Source of the DNA: Branchiostoma belcheri
Taxonomy: Eukaryota > Chordata > Leptocardii > Amphioxiformes > Branchiostomatidae
Length of the DNA: 64,000 nucleotides
Direction of reading: 5' to 3'
Assembly (NCBI RefSeq): GCF_001625305.1
Contig: NW_017804265.1
Span: forward strand, 775,790-839,789
The notes beneath the pieces were generated by a model that was not told the origin of the DNA, made no database searches, and saw only the letters and a list, made by a program, of their open reading frames with translations. Positions within the stretch are counted from its first letter, which is position 1; every line of letters starts with the position of its first letter. Below, piece after piece: positions 24,001 through 37,700 of this stretch. The position numbers were made by a program, and so were the translations under genes.

Positions 24001-24974
24001 CTTTTGATGTGCAGAACTTAATGTTGCCATTTTTTCTGCAATGAGAGGTTTCTAGATGAATGTGAAGTGACTATCATCACAGCTAACATAGATAAAATCA
24101 ATTGTGGTAAGCAAATAATGAGCTTTCAATCCTAAATCCTAATAGATGAACAAATAAACATACCTTTTACATCCAGCCCCTGGGCACTACAGCACAGGCT
24201 CAAGAGGAGCAGGGTTCCATATAACATCCTTAGACAAGCTTGTAGAGCAGTCATCATACCTGCAAATATGCACATGTATGTTATTAACAAATATACTATC
24301 TGATTAACTTTTTTTTTATGCTGGCCCGGTACTCTAAGAGAAAAGGGGACTTAAAATTTTTTTAAAGATGTTAATAAGTACATGATTGACCCCATAATCC
24401 TCCCTGGTGACACTGAAACTGAAAGTAAGTTACAATTAAAAGTGAAAGCAAATTTCATAGCTAATTAAGACAATGTAGAAGGCACGATTTTCAAAAGTAG
24501 ACAATAAACATTACTGTAAACAACAGAAAGATTGCTCAACAGTTACTTAAGTATATAAGCCAATTTGTACGAACAAAGCGTTGATGTCAAAATGACGGGT
24601 GTATGTTATGTTTCGTCCTGGGGAAAAAAAAAGATGGGTCACATCCAGAAAAATTGTAAATAGAAATTACATCTAGCCATTCATCAAAAATGAACATAGT
24701 TTGTAGTGGTTTGAGTGGATTACATTAAAATGTTCAGAACCAAAGAGGCCATGCACAAAACGGTTTCTAAATGCGGAAGTTTGGTTTTGAAAGTTACACA
24801 CAAAACACACACTGGTGAAACCATAGGTGAAACTGACAAGTTTTGGTCGCACGAATCAATGCATTTGCACGGCCAGGGAATCAACTTGAGGCGAAAAATA
24901 AGACAAAAGGAGAGTGTGCGTGTGTACTTGTAGGAATAACGTGAATAAAGGCTCGAAATACCTGTTGTTTCCAT
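18009..24974 (-). CDS. Ig-like transmembrane receptor with C-terminal death domain
   Basis: Twelve exons join in frame to 738 residues: 24962-24974, 24164-24259, 23663-23788, 22978-23187, 22324-22575, 21785-22108, 21554-21597, 21233-21266, 20342-20589, 19447-19980, 18943-19084, 18009-18202. Start METTGMM is chosen because the first 13-nt coding exon splices in frame to a signal peptide (GTLLLLSLCCSA). Residues 37-148 form an Ig-like domain lacking the usual cysteine pair, related to that of the divergent neighbour. Residues 149-232 are a conventional Ig domain (LTCSVDG...YVCEV). Then come a Thr/Ser/Pro stalk and a TM (about 306-328, IIACVFGVLILVLIAII, then KRRKK). A Ser/Pro-rich tail ends in a death domain (about 628-738, NNWKILADRLG, VLRHWQRTS, LVDLLQK). 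It probably recruits death-domain adaptors at the membrane; the ligand is unknown. The small exons 7 and 8 are the least certain. Confidence 0.8.
18329..18557. mobile_element. MITE with about 60-bp inverted ends
   Basis: The left end atgagtaaagagactc through cgacgttttggtgac pairs with the right end gtcaccaaaacgttgg through gagtctctttactcat. It lies in the last intron of the Ig/death receptor gene and is non-coding. Confidence 0.8.
18670..18881. mobile_element. short TIR element with cgtaattcgtaa repeats
   Basis: Inverted ends gagggcctgca and tgcaggccctc enclose several cgtaattcgtaa/gtaatcag blocks. A related, less complete copy starts near 16369. It lies in the last intron of the Ig/death receptor gene. 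Confidence 0.6.
20083..20324 (+). mobile_element. CR1/L2-like LINE 3' fragment with palindromic tail
   Basis: The plus strand encodes FFPRTIAEWNSLSPSTV and stops after MFKG; a one-base shift separates this from the upstream PRIEVFKNS part. The tail 20204-20324 is an inverted repeat (aatgttcaagggttagg against cctaacccttgaacatt). The same ORF end and tail occur in reverse at 4219-4411. It lies in the intron between exons 9 and 10 of the Ig/death receptor, on the opposite strand. Confidence 0.7.
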
Positions 24975-25744
24975 CTTTTCTGCCACCTTTTTAGCTGGGT
25001 AACTTTGCTTCCTCCCACACACGTACGGCGGGAGAGATGTCGAGGTCAGAGGTGAAATATACGTGTTTCTCGTCTCTGATTGGTCGAAAGTGCTGAGCTT
25101 GGTTTCGATATGACGTCACCTCTACTCGAGGCTTTCATTTTCGCAAATGTCAATAGAAACGATTCCCTTTTCACAAACGTGCATGTATATCGTGCCACAT
25201 TATGAGAAATGATACCTACATTAAGAGAAATAATACCGTCTGATTTTTGAACGAGTTTCAAATTGCAAGGACCGCCTAAAGTTGTTGCTAACGTTACATG
25301 TGAAACTCGGGTGGACAAGGTGAGTTGAATATTTTTTTCCTCCTCATTTTTTCTTATTTGAAGGAATTGCAGTTTTACTGATAAATACAAAATAAAGTCT
25401 AGCCAAATTTTGTGACTTTTATGATGTATTTTTACTGTAAGAGTCATATATATTTAGCTGTAATGGACAAGCCACCCCCTTGTCTAAATGAGATGACCCT
25501 GTTTTCTGGACTGACCCATTGGGTCAGGGGGTAACATTGTATTTATTATACCCAAAGAATCTTGGCTAATCCAGCTTTGCAGTCAATATCTGCAAAGAAT
25601 ATCACATTGATTTATTTGTATATGTTTTGATTTTGATTTGTTTTATTTTATATATTTTACCGTTGGAGAGTTATGCGTTGGTCCCCTCCCCCCCTGCTAC
25701 AATAATGAGCAATCACGGAAGTAAGTTCTTTTTTTTCGCACAAA
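24975..25744. promoter_or_regulatory. shared divergent promoter region of the two death-domain receptors
   Basis: Only about 770 bases separate the minus-strand start (24974) from the plus-strand start (25745). An inverted CCAAT box (gattggt, 25078-25084) lies about 105 bases upstream of the minus-strand ATG. No TATA box is obvious on either side. Head-to-head spacing this short suggests shared regulation; that is inference. Confidence 0.5.
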
Positions 25745-28700
25745 ATGGCGGCAAGTCCGTGCCTTTTGCTTTTTGCTGCTATTTTCCCAACGGTTTTGGG
25801 GCAGGAACTTCACATTGATGGTGAGTAAAACACGGCAATTCTTATGTTTGGCGTAAAACTGTTTAAACAAGGACTCAACACGTGTTCAAACGTTTGAATC
25901 TCATCATACAAAGTGAAAACGGGAAAGAATATGAAATCTGGGGAGGGGGGCGTTAGTCTCGTGTTACACCAAACCTAAGTATAATATAATTTTTAGCATC
26001 CGAGTTTAAGTTTATGTCCTATCCGCAAATAACTCGGGAGCTGAAATAAGTCTGGTAACCAGGCTTGGGTGTGTGTACGGCGTTAAAAAAGGAAGCCCAA
26101 TAATTTCTTTTAAAAATCGTGCCAGCGATCGCGAGTGCGAGTGTAAGGAGTACCGTAACAAATCGGATGACACCGATTACATGTACCAAAGCTACAGGCT
26201 ACATTTACCACGATTTTCTGCTATTCCCTGGTCAAAAACCCCGCATTTTCCAATACCGAAACGGTAGATGGTACTGACAATGATGAATTATAGGTAGGTC
26301 TGATTCCTGTTTAGACATTTTTTTCTATACTCTAGGCCACACCAATTTAATTTGTTGGTTCTCGGATTTTTTCAGAAAAAATATGAAGCGACAGGGCGAA
26401 AAAAAATAAAATAAAAACAGGTCTAGGCATCCTATTATAGGCTTAAATGCTACGAAATGAGCCATGAAGTCAACACAAAAGGCTGGGTTAAAATTCAAAC
26501 ATTGAATTTTGAACTTTTAATCAAACCACTGCAATGATAGATGGGAAAACTGTAACAACTAGGAAGAAAAGGACTATCCTCAACTGCTGGGGGCAAAACA
26601 TGAGCATTTTTCAGTTGATTCAGAACCAGAATCATTTTTTTTTTTTTGCAAATCAGAAAAAAACGAAGAGGCGAATCCGAGAACCAACAAATTAAATTGG
26701 TGTGGCCCTAATATAACGTTAGACATCATTTAACGTTGAGTTATAATTTCTATAAGGAGTAAGAGCACTTGCAGTATGCACCAGTACTCGCCTTGGTAAG
26801 ACTGTACATCTGTGTTAAGTACAAATGTACATGTACACAACAATTCACTATTGGATAAAAAAATTATTTTCTTGTTCATTTCTTACCAGTTGCTATTGGA
26901 GAAACTGCCAAGTTTCCGTTAAGGAGCTTCACCAACTTTGATGACAGAAAAATGCTAGGTCTGGCACTGGTGAATGACACAGTCACGATTGAACTTGTGA
27001 CATTGGCAGCAGGTAACTCATTCATTTGTGTTCAGAGATACTGTCAACAAATAAGTACAGCTATATATGGTCAAGTTTTCACATCTCACCTTTTGAAGGA
27101 ACACAAAGCTGGTTGTTGAATATTTTTTTTAAAGAACCTTCTTTTATAGTCTCAGAGTCAGACTCTCTTGCTTACCTCCTTTTCATATTATATTATTCAT
27201 AATTTTTTTGTGTTTGTGAATTTCTTTTTTGCCAACCTTTGTGGTTAAACGAACACACAAACCCGTAACTCAGCCACCCAAATCAATCATTATACATTAT
27301 ATACCCGTGTACCACCCAGTTAGCCCTAATCTCCAAGGAGATTTTTCGGTGGGGGAAGACAGCATCAAATTGGCCAGACAGAATCCATTTCCCCAACTGT
27401 CTGGCCAATTTGATACTGTCTTCCTTCACTGAAAAATCTGCTTTGGAGATTAAGTTATCCCAAGAAGCATAGAAAAACTGAAGTGTTTTGTTTTATCTTA
27501 GGAGCACCAGTACAAAATGCGATCATACATGCGAAGTGGCAGGGCCGCCTGTCTCTGTTAGAGGGACCAGATGGAACAGTAGCTGAGCTGAGTAATGTTC
27601 AACCCAGCGACACTGGTAGAGAGGTGTACTACCAGTATCAACAGACACATGGCCCCGAAGGACAAGGAGCAAAAATGTATGTCAACATCAAAAGTAAGTT
27701 ACAAAGAATTTGCACTTCCTTTTGCATGTGCTTGTGAGGATATATTATTGAAGATGTCACCAGCTGAAAAAAAGTATAACAAAGTCTCAAATTTGCACCA
27801 TCTTTGCATGCAAACTGGTTATTTTAAATGCCAAAACTGTACATATCTAACTACTACCAGTACTAGGACAATCTTTTTTTTTAATGTAGTATTTGGTCAA
27901 GAGGCTTACAGGTGACTTTATTGAATCAATTAAAAGTAGCTAGACTGGCTAAAAAATTATGATTAACCAAATGAAAGTTACTACATGGTAAAGAGCATGA
28001 AAGTTCATCTGTGTTGGTACAAGTCATTATGAAATAAAGGCTAAGCTTTAACTTCCAACACTTAGATTACAAAATTGGGACTTACCCAAATTTTCGGTTG
28101 ACTCCATCAACCACCTTGTTCACGGAATGGACCCGTCTACTCTTGGAACGTGATGTCAGAGACACGTGACCGGTAACATGGTAAAGAAATAAGCTGTTTA
28201 TTCTGTTTTTGCACTTACAGTTCCCCCGCCAGCTGTGTCTTCATTCAGCATCACTAATGCTGGAGAAGATTATGTTAACATCACCTTGGAGCAGGTGAAA
28301 CCTTACGACTCTGCACCAGTCGGGTACCGCCTGGAGTATAGAGAGGCCGGTAAGGCTTTCATAAAGTGTACATATTTGACACTTTAGGTTGCAATTTACA
28401 GTAAAGCCTTGTCTTAGCAACTACTCAAGGGACAGAGGAAAAATAGTTCAGGTGAGAGTGAGTGGTTGCTGAACAGACAAGGGTTTGGACTGCACCAAAT
28501 TGTTGACTTTGCAATTCCAGCCACCAGTCAAATATAAGGTGCACATACAGCGTATATTATAGCTATTATTAGTTTTATGTATCAAGTATTTCCAGCGATG
28601 CAGTAGTAATGTAGTTAGTAGTATCCAGTCTTTGATTATACTGCTGCCAGGGCTACTGCAGTGGTAGGCAGCAGTTGGCTAGAGCTAGTGTTGCAAATAT

Positions 28701-31700
28701 CAGTGTTTCTTTTTTCTAATCAGGAGTCGTCAGCTCTAGTGACAGCTGGAACCAGACAGGCAGAGTTTCTCACAACCCAAACGTGACAATTCAGCTGATT
28801 AAGGTGGAGGGACTGAGTCCTGGTGCCAAGTATCAGTTTAGGGTCATGGCCTCCAATCGTTTTGGGGAAAGTTACTCTCAGATCCTGGAGGCTGGGACCA
28901 AAGAAGCACAGAAAGGTGAGCATGCAATACTATAACAGGTAATATTAGTTTCAGTTATGTCATGGGTACATTTTATCATACAAATGCATTCAAATGAGAG
29001 GTGTATTGAAAGCTTCATGCACAATTGTATTTACAGTTGCAATGATGATAGTTTTTGTACGCCATATGTTTACATGCTGCGTGAAATGCATTTCGATCAT
29101 GTACCAGTAGTATTTGTTCCTCGATCGTTTATCAGGTAATGAAGTGTTCACGTTTTTCATCACATATTGAAATGTTCGAAAACAGTATTAAGTGTGTTTT
29201 TTGTGTGCTTCCCAAGCCAGGCCACATGTTTTTTTTTTCAAAATGCATGTTTTTTGTTTCAGGGCCTCCATTTCACTCAGGATATATTGCACTTATCATC
29301 ATCATCGCTATTTGTATACTTCTGGCTGTTGTACTTTTGCTGTATTTTCGTGTGTATCGAAAAAGAAATAGCCAGCCAGACCATCTAAGCCTTGAAGGTA
29401 AGACAGGAAATAATTATTTGTTATTGTAATTTATCATTGTAAATGATTAAACACTCAAACTAAAGCAGTTTTTTTTACAATAAAACAATTTTAATAGCCT
29501 GTTTCAAAAATGTGGGAAAATGTTGGAGGTGTGGGGCAGTATTTGCCCACTCTATAGCTACCTTCATACCAAATTTTGGGTCATTTGGGTCACTAATGAA
29601 GATATTGAATTAACCAAATGATAGAAGAAGAAGTAGGAAAAACATGAGAGAAAACCATATATTTCATCCATGCCATCATAGGTATGAATGGACATATAAA
29701 AATCTACAACATTCTTGAATGTACATCATTTTTATTGTCTGGACTACTTGCATGTTTATATAGTATTAGTAAGTGACTGGCATAGGTAATTGTTAATGCA
29801 TAATGAACATACATGTACATTTTTGTACATTGGAATACTTTTTGATTTGAACTCCATATATAAAATTTGGTGGTTTGCTGACAGATCTGATGCAGTTGGT
29901 CAGTTGCAAGGAATTAAATTTTCTTTTTATATTCATTATTAGAACTACAACAACTTCAACCACCACCTGAACGTGTAGACCCACCACCAGAACGTGTAGA
30001 CCCACCACCAGAACGTGTAGACCCACCACCAGAACGTGTAGACCCACCACCAGAACGTGTAGACCCACCACCAGAACGTGTAGACCCACCACCAGAACGT
30101 GTAGACCCACCAGGGACAGGAGCTGAGGGTAACAATGAACCAGGTAGGCATGCAACATGCACTGTTTCTACTTGGATTTTATAAAATATTATAATTTGTA
30201 AATTCCCTCAATAGGGCCTCAAAGTCTCAATCACATCAAGTGTTTCCATGTGTAGTATGCCCTTAATCAGGACAAAATGTCACAGAAGATACCAGTGTAT
30301 AACTCTACAACAATGAGTTTTAAAACCTAGCTGCTGAGCTTTTAGCTCTACCAGACATGGATGCCTTGTTAGCTAAGTTGCAAGTTCTAGTAGTAGTTAA
30401 CTATTACACTAAGTTTAGTAGTAATCAATGGTTTCATGAAATTAAGGACAAAGTTTCTCTTGCTAGGTGTATTTTACTGAAATGTAGAATATAGAATTCA
30501 TCGTGTTTTAATCTTGTGTGAACTGACCATAATGGATCTGAAGAAACTTCGCTGGATGATCAAGACATTGAGACTGTTTCAGTCTCTTCAGGTGGACAGC
30601 CAGCAGCTGATGAATCAAATGACCGCAGCATTCTAGAGCCAAAACAACACTACTCTGGGACCGGGAGAGGATCTGAAGTTGAAGAAGGACGAGGTAAGCA
30701 TGATCCTAATCAATTTACTTTTTTGACATTGTAGATATTATTTTCTAGTATTGATATTTGTGTTTCCTAGTTGTAAATTATTGAGTTATTGCACCGGTGC
30801 AATAGCTCAATTGGTAGAGTGCTCGCTTTGTAACCGGGAGGTCGTGAGTTCAAACCCCGGCCAGGTCATACCAAAGACTTTAAAAATGGTACACACTTCT
30901 TTCTCTGCTTAGCACTCAGCACATATGAGAAAAAGTGTGGGGAGGTCAAACACATAGCACTACCAGCGGACCAGCCCCCTGCTGTAGTGCATTGCACAAT
31001 TGTGTGTCGCCCGAGGGCTACAGAAATGGATATGGGCACCACCCTACGCTCTGCATAAGAAGCATGGGAGACCTTTCCTTTTCCTTTCCTAGTTGTAAAT
31101 CCCAGTAATAGATAGATGAATCTGATAAAAATACAGTCCTTATACTTTGTTTTACTCTCAGTGTTGACAGACAGGGATAATGGTTCTCCTGATGAAAAAC
31201 AGCCCCTACTGGATGACAACGAGACTGATGCAGTTCCCTCAAGTATGTCAATCAGTTCTTTATGTTTCCCATGTTAGAAATTTGTTATCTGAGTGTTATG
31301 TTTGGGGTCACAACTGTTATTTAGTTTGAGTAGTCGTTACTGTAATGCTATAATGTCAACTCTCACAATCCTACAGGTTAACCCATAAGCTGTAAAAAGT
31401 GGTGAATTTAAGAACGGTACCATCCAGGTGTTTGAGGCATTGAAGGCTTTCACACAACAATGTTTTTTAAATGTTGGTCATACCTGATGAAATTGATATG
31501 AGGGTTGACATTAGTTGGTAGCTGGGACATGAGATTCAAATTATTTAGGATGTTGTCTTGCATCTTTGTAACTCCATCCATACTTACATGTAACTTGATA
31601 CTTTTATGTCACTTTGTTTTCCACACTTCTGCAGGTATTCTGGATGCGGCATTTGAATACAGGGTTGCCCTGTATTATGATAAGAAAAGTAAGAACATGG

Positions 31701-34700
31701 ATGGCATCAAGAGCATTCGTGCAACACTGGAGGAATGGGGTTTCTTGGTGTATGACCTCCATAGAGATGGAGAAGACAGTATTACAGACAGCTATGCCTC
31801 CAGTGTAAAGAAATGCCAACATGGCATCTTCTTCCTACCAATCCAAACCCCAGTGGCAAAGTTCAGGTTCAAAGGATTTCTCCGAAACAAACTAAGAGAG
31901 GATGAAATACCTCAGAGGAATCAAATTCCGATAAGCTTCCATGATGGGGATCTGGAAAACACAGATGAGTCCGTGCAAGTCTGCTTGGGTGATGCTGAAC
32001 CTCTACCTTACAAGAAGAGTGAAACTTTTGATTGGAGGCAGTTATACAGAAAGCTGGCAATACCAGGTGAGAGACTGCTTGCACAATGATGTGTTCAGCT
32101 AACTAGAAAGTCTAAGCTTCTTAGTATTGTTCAACTATCAAATTTATCGTACGGTAATAGTTGTTTTACCTTCACATTTTGTATGATATCAGCTTTCCTA
32201 ATTCTGTTGGCTAGACCATCATATTAAAAAGTGATGATCTAAAAGATCCACTAAATAATAAATGCAGTTTCAGTACTAGTAATGCCTTCAGATATCCTGG
32301 TGTTAGACATTACTTAAGAAGGCCTTGATAACACCAGTTGCAGTCATAGGTACCTGGCAGGATTTTTTAAGTCAATATTATATTTTTATGTTATATTTTT
32401 TTTTAAACTTAATAGCCCCTATTTTGCCATATCAGGTTGTCCATTAACAGTGGAAGGGGTCAAGAGGCTAGTGGGAGCAGACGCATTGTCTGTTGAAGAG
32501 CTTGCAGAGAAGCTTAACATCCCACAAGAGGTGCTTTATGGAAACCATGGTGTCACAGAACTGTTTGGACATGAACTGAGGCAGAAAGAAGAGGTAAGTA
32601 ACTGCTATGTTTAGATAATCTAAATCTGTAACATTTTAGTTACTTTATATGTGGAAGCATTCAAGTATTGAATATATTTACTAAAAACTAACTGCAAATG
32701 ACTAACTGACCTTGCTACATTTCACAAATCATGTACAAAGTATATTTAGACAATTTCTGTATATTTAATCTTTTTTTTTAATCCCTTAGCTGATACGCCT
32801 ATGGATAGGAAGAGAGGGACCAGAGGCAACAAGATCTGCTCTGCTGAAAGATGGTACTGTATACATGATTTTACAGTATCATGTTTGGCACACTCTGGTT
32901 ACAAAATGTAGTTTAGCTCAAAGCCTCAAAGGGGTGCACAACAAGATGTTTTCACCAATATTTGAATGCTTTGTTATCCAGGTTCTTTCTTTTGTGTGTG
33001 TAACAAAAAGAATTTCATATTCTTGTATTTTCACTTTTTAAAAAAGTCATTGTTCTGTTTTCACAGGGGAAATGTCCAGAAAGCCCAAGAGAATTGAACC
33101 TTCACCGGATTACGTACATGTTACTGAATCACAGCAACCAAGCAGTAAGTCCTATTTTCCTGACCTGTACATGCATTATTTTGTGCCACAATGACTTGAC
33201 AATGGGAGTCCTCTGTACCTGTATTATGATATTAGCAAATATCAAAGTTTTGATCTTATAATTCTCTCCTTCTTTCCTCTATTTCTATATTACAGTAACT
33301 CCATAATATTATATCCTCAATGTTAAGAATGTAACTTTCAGGATGAGAATTTCAAATTGATGGTATGCAATATCACAAACTAAACTACTCTTGGGTTAAA
33401 ATAGTTAGTATAACAGTCTGCATTCAGAGTGCATCATTACCTAATTCTTTGATTGTGTACTGTGTTTATTGTTTAGACCTTCCTTTTGTTTTGTAACAGG
33501 TACTGTTGAGTATCTACGAGATAACACCGAGGACCCACCAACCTCGGATGACACCAAGGAACAAGGTAGTGTCAACTTTTATAATCCCACATGTACCCTA
33601 ATACACCACATATTATTTTTAAATTAAAATTAAACAAATGTGTTACATTGAATTTCATTAAAGAAGACCTTACTAAATAATTTTAGGATGCAGATTAAGA
33701 TTGGCAGGTTCTATGTGGCTAACAGTCTATATTTTTTATTTTCAACATTTGTTGCTTACAATGTATTTCTGAGCCAAATGATTTGCTTGCGTTGTATTGA
33801 ATTTTGTATTAGATGCAGATGGACAGCCGCCAAATGCAGATGGACAGCCGACAAATGCAGATGGACAGCCGACAAATGCAGATGGACAGCCGACAAATGC
33901 AGATGGACAGCCGACAAATGCAGATGGACAGCCGACAGATGCACATGGACAGCCGCCAGGTGCACATGGACAGCCGCCAGGTGCACCTGGACAGCCGCCA
34001 GATGAAGGTTAGCATAAGCCTTCTACAAATTCCAGGTCTTTTTGGCTTTCACAGACATATATAGTGAATTATCAGCAAAAAAGAGAGCATTGTTACCAAG
34101 TTCTTGATCATCTGATTGTATCTTATAGCCTTTTATTCATTTCACTGTTACAGAGCCAAGAAATCATCAGCTGCTGCTGCAAGTTCAGGAGATCTTGTCC
34201 GGGGTATGTATGCTTTATATTGAGGTTTTTGAATCATGATACGGGTACCCTAGGTACCACAACCTGTGGTACTGCCACAGGAGCCGTGCAGATCTTGGGA
34301 CAGAAGATCGTAACATTTCTAAGTTGTCTTTAATCCACGCATTTCCCGCCCTGCGTGGGGTTAATCAGTACCCCTCCTACTTCCCTCTGATCTTACACCT
34401 TACATATAAATACCGTATGAAAGACACGTTTTCTGCGAACCCTGACGCTTGCCAAACATGTTATTGTTGGATGTGAAATGCGGTCTTACCGCGTTCCTTG
34501 CACTTGATTAACAAAAAAAAAAAAACGCATTTGTGATGTCAGAGTTGTTAGCTATAATGCGAGCTGTACTGTACACTAGGAAGGAAAAGTACCCAACTCT
34601 TATCGATAAGTGTGGTGGGATCTTTAACATGCTCCAGGTGTTGCTGTCCTGAAACATTAACTACTGTTACATGTACCCTTATGAGAACAAGGCCACACAT

Positions 34701-37700
34701 TGCTGCACTTTAACTTTCAAAACTGTATGCAACTCCTATTCTTGTGCCAGAATACTGTAAATGCTGTTTGTTTGTTTGTTTTTAGGCAACCACTCCACTG
34801 CAGGAACAAACTGCCAAAGAGCTGCTAGACGTGCTAAGGGATGTAAAAGACTCATGGGAAGATGTACAGCAATGCTGTAGTGTTATTGAAGAAATGCTAC
34901 AGTTACCAAGCATCGAGATGCTGACTGCAGACCGTGCAATTGCAATGCAACTGCAGGAGAGGTACATGTAAGTCCACAGTACACGGAAGAAATACACGAA
35001 TTCAAATCATAATTATGAAAGCATCTTTTGTCTATAAAAGTCTATAAAATCAAACTTGAGTACAAAAATTACTTGTGTGGACATTTGTACATGGCACATT
35101 TGTATTTGAAAAAAAAGTTTTTCTTTAGCTTTCAACACATTTTGAATGTTATACAATGTATTAATTTTGAAACATTTGCAAAACCAACAAAGATTTAACC
35201 AGGATTGGGTTTGATACCAGTATGTGACACATTAGAAGTGGTGAGACGTTTCAAACTCCTTTTTTTCAGCTATGAAGGTATGCCAGACAACCGGATCGCC
35301 ATCCGCACCACTGGAGATGGAGACTGCCTCTTCCATGCAGTGGGCAAACTCCTGAGGGGAGGAAGAGAGGAGCACACAATGCTGCTGAGGCTGGGGGCCG
35401 TGGTGTTCGCTGTTAACCATCAGAAGCACATTGTGGATGAGGTATTACTAAATAAACCTTTAATGAGGCATTCCAGCCAAGTAAAATTTAAATCTACAAG
35501 TCTAAAGTGCCTAAGTATGATAGAATCAGAGTGAAATCAATGATTTCAAAATGGCAGACTACAGCATAATGTTTAAGAGTTATACATATAAGAGTTAAAA
35601 CCTTAAAAAGAAATTAAACATTGTAATATTAATATTGTTAGTAAATGTTTTTTGTGATGAAATGTACAGATTCAGAGTACTTTTGAAATGGAGATTTAGA
35701 CTAGAGCAGTTTTTCCAATATTTACCAAACTGTCAACGAAAACATGTTAAAATCTGAACATTTCATTAACTACACATACATACATTTGTACGACAAAATG
35801 TATTACCAGGATTGACATGAGAAAATGTGTAAGAGTATGAACTTAACTATGAGCGCATAGGCCAAGGTTCTAGGCTATGATTTCCTCTAACATTAACATA
35901 ATTTCTCATTACAATACAGTTGTATGGAGAACTAAAGAGAGCTGATGAGGTCAGTGTGGGAAGATTTTTTTCGATGATATCTGATGTAGGACAGGACAAG
36001 ACTGATCTCTATGAAAGGTTGACAGATGTTGTACAAGAGCAAGCAAGGAAAACCATGAATCGTGGTGAATACTCAGGTAAGGAATACGAAAACCACAAAA
36101 CTATAGCCACTAATGGTCTTATTGAACAAAGTCAAAAGAAATGTATTCACTATTGACATGCACCCCAGAATGTACAAATGCATGGATATCAAAAGACAAT
36201 ACAAGGTTGAGGGTGAATTTGGACCACCTGACGCAGATGTACATGTACTCTCATCTGCCGAATAAACATACCCCCCGGAATAAACGTACCCCCCGGACAA
36301 ATCTTCAAAATCAAATAAACATACCCCCGGAATAAACGTAACCCCCGGAAAATTACCAAAATTGACGGGTAACCTGTGTCTCTTGTACTAAAATGCACCC
36401 TTACTGATATATGCACAAATCTTTAACTGTTATTTGCAATTAGGAATTTAAATAGACAAAAAAAAAGAGCATTTAATATTTTGTATTTTGATAAGCACCA
36501 GCCATGACAATAGAACATTCAGACGAATTTATTCACACGGTGATTGCAAAAACCGGCCCAAAAATGACAAGTTTCTCGCTACAATATGCGTTTATAAACG
36601 TCTTCACGTCGATGATTTGTCAATTTTTTTCACACAAAGTTGAAAAAAATTACTGGTTTTCAAAAAATTAATAAATGTACTGTGCAAAATAAGAACGTAC
36701 TGGGTGGATGTTTGGGCCCAAAAAAATAAACGTACCCGTATGTTTATTTGGCAGATGAGAGTAGAACCACTGAAAGGCCATAGCTCCTTGATCAAAGCTA
36801 TGAACAATAACCTAGTATGTTCATGTAGTTATAATGCCCGTAGACAATGTCTGATGGTAAAGATTGGTAAATACATACTACAAAAATGAATTTTATTTTC
36901 TATCCTCTTGAACACTCAGGTATTCTTCCGATCAAGTTCCTGGCAGGTTTTGTGAGGTCTCACATCCTTCTGTATTGTCCGAATCCTACTGACAGTATTG
37001 GATATGCTGAATATAATAACGTACTGAGGACACCGTGTTCCTGTATACTGGACAGTATACCGGACACCCTGCAGCTAGAGGTCATGTTGGTGGGGGCACC
37101 ACGCCGCAACCATTTCGTAGGCCTCGTCCCTACATCTGATGACCGAGGTGGGTGAGATTTGTAATATTATCTGTAAATTGGACTCAATAATAATTATTAC
37201 TGTAACAATGATAGTCTAGGGTATCTAGAGATACCATGTCTTGGTGAGTAAAGTATGTACCAATCCTCTATCCCTCTCAAACACAAACCTTCAAAACCAA
37301 TGTTCACAGACATTTCCTAGCTATCATAGTCACCTCCCATCAATGTTTTCCAGTGTTTGTTTGTTTGCTTGTTTACTACTCAGAAGCAGTCATGTGGCCT
37401 TGCATTGGGCTAATTTGTTAAATATGTTTTAAAATATAATTATAGACGTGACTGAAACTGATGGAGCCACCAATGACAGAGCCACAAACGGCAGCGACTA
37501 CTCTGATGAAGGTATGATAATATTATTCAAAATGTTGATTAGTACATGACCATTGGACATGTATATGATGATTATTACATTAACATGCTTCCTGTTTAAC
37601 CCTATGATATCTCAAACTGAATTTTGTTAGGTTTATGGAAGGAAAACATATTGTTTTTGCTCTGTTTCTTCTTCTTCTTTTTTTCCAAACAAATAAGGCC

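Noticed and set aside
30796..30870. tRNA-Thr gene (anticodon TGT)
   Set aside because: It is followed by a SINE body and bounded by a target site duplication.
31505..32089. Independent 194-codon gene for the TIR-like region starting at 31505
   Set aside because: The first 40 codons lie upstream of a good acceptor (AG at 31633-31634) and the rest joins neighbouring exons in phase, so this is an exon read into its intron.
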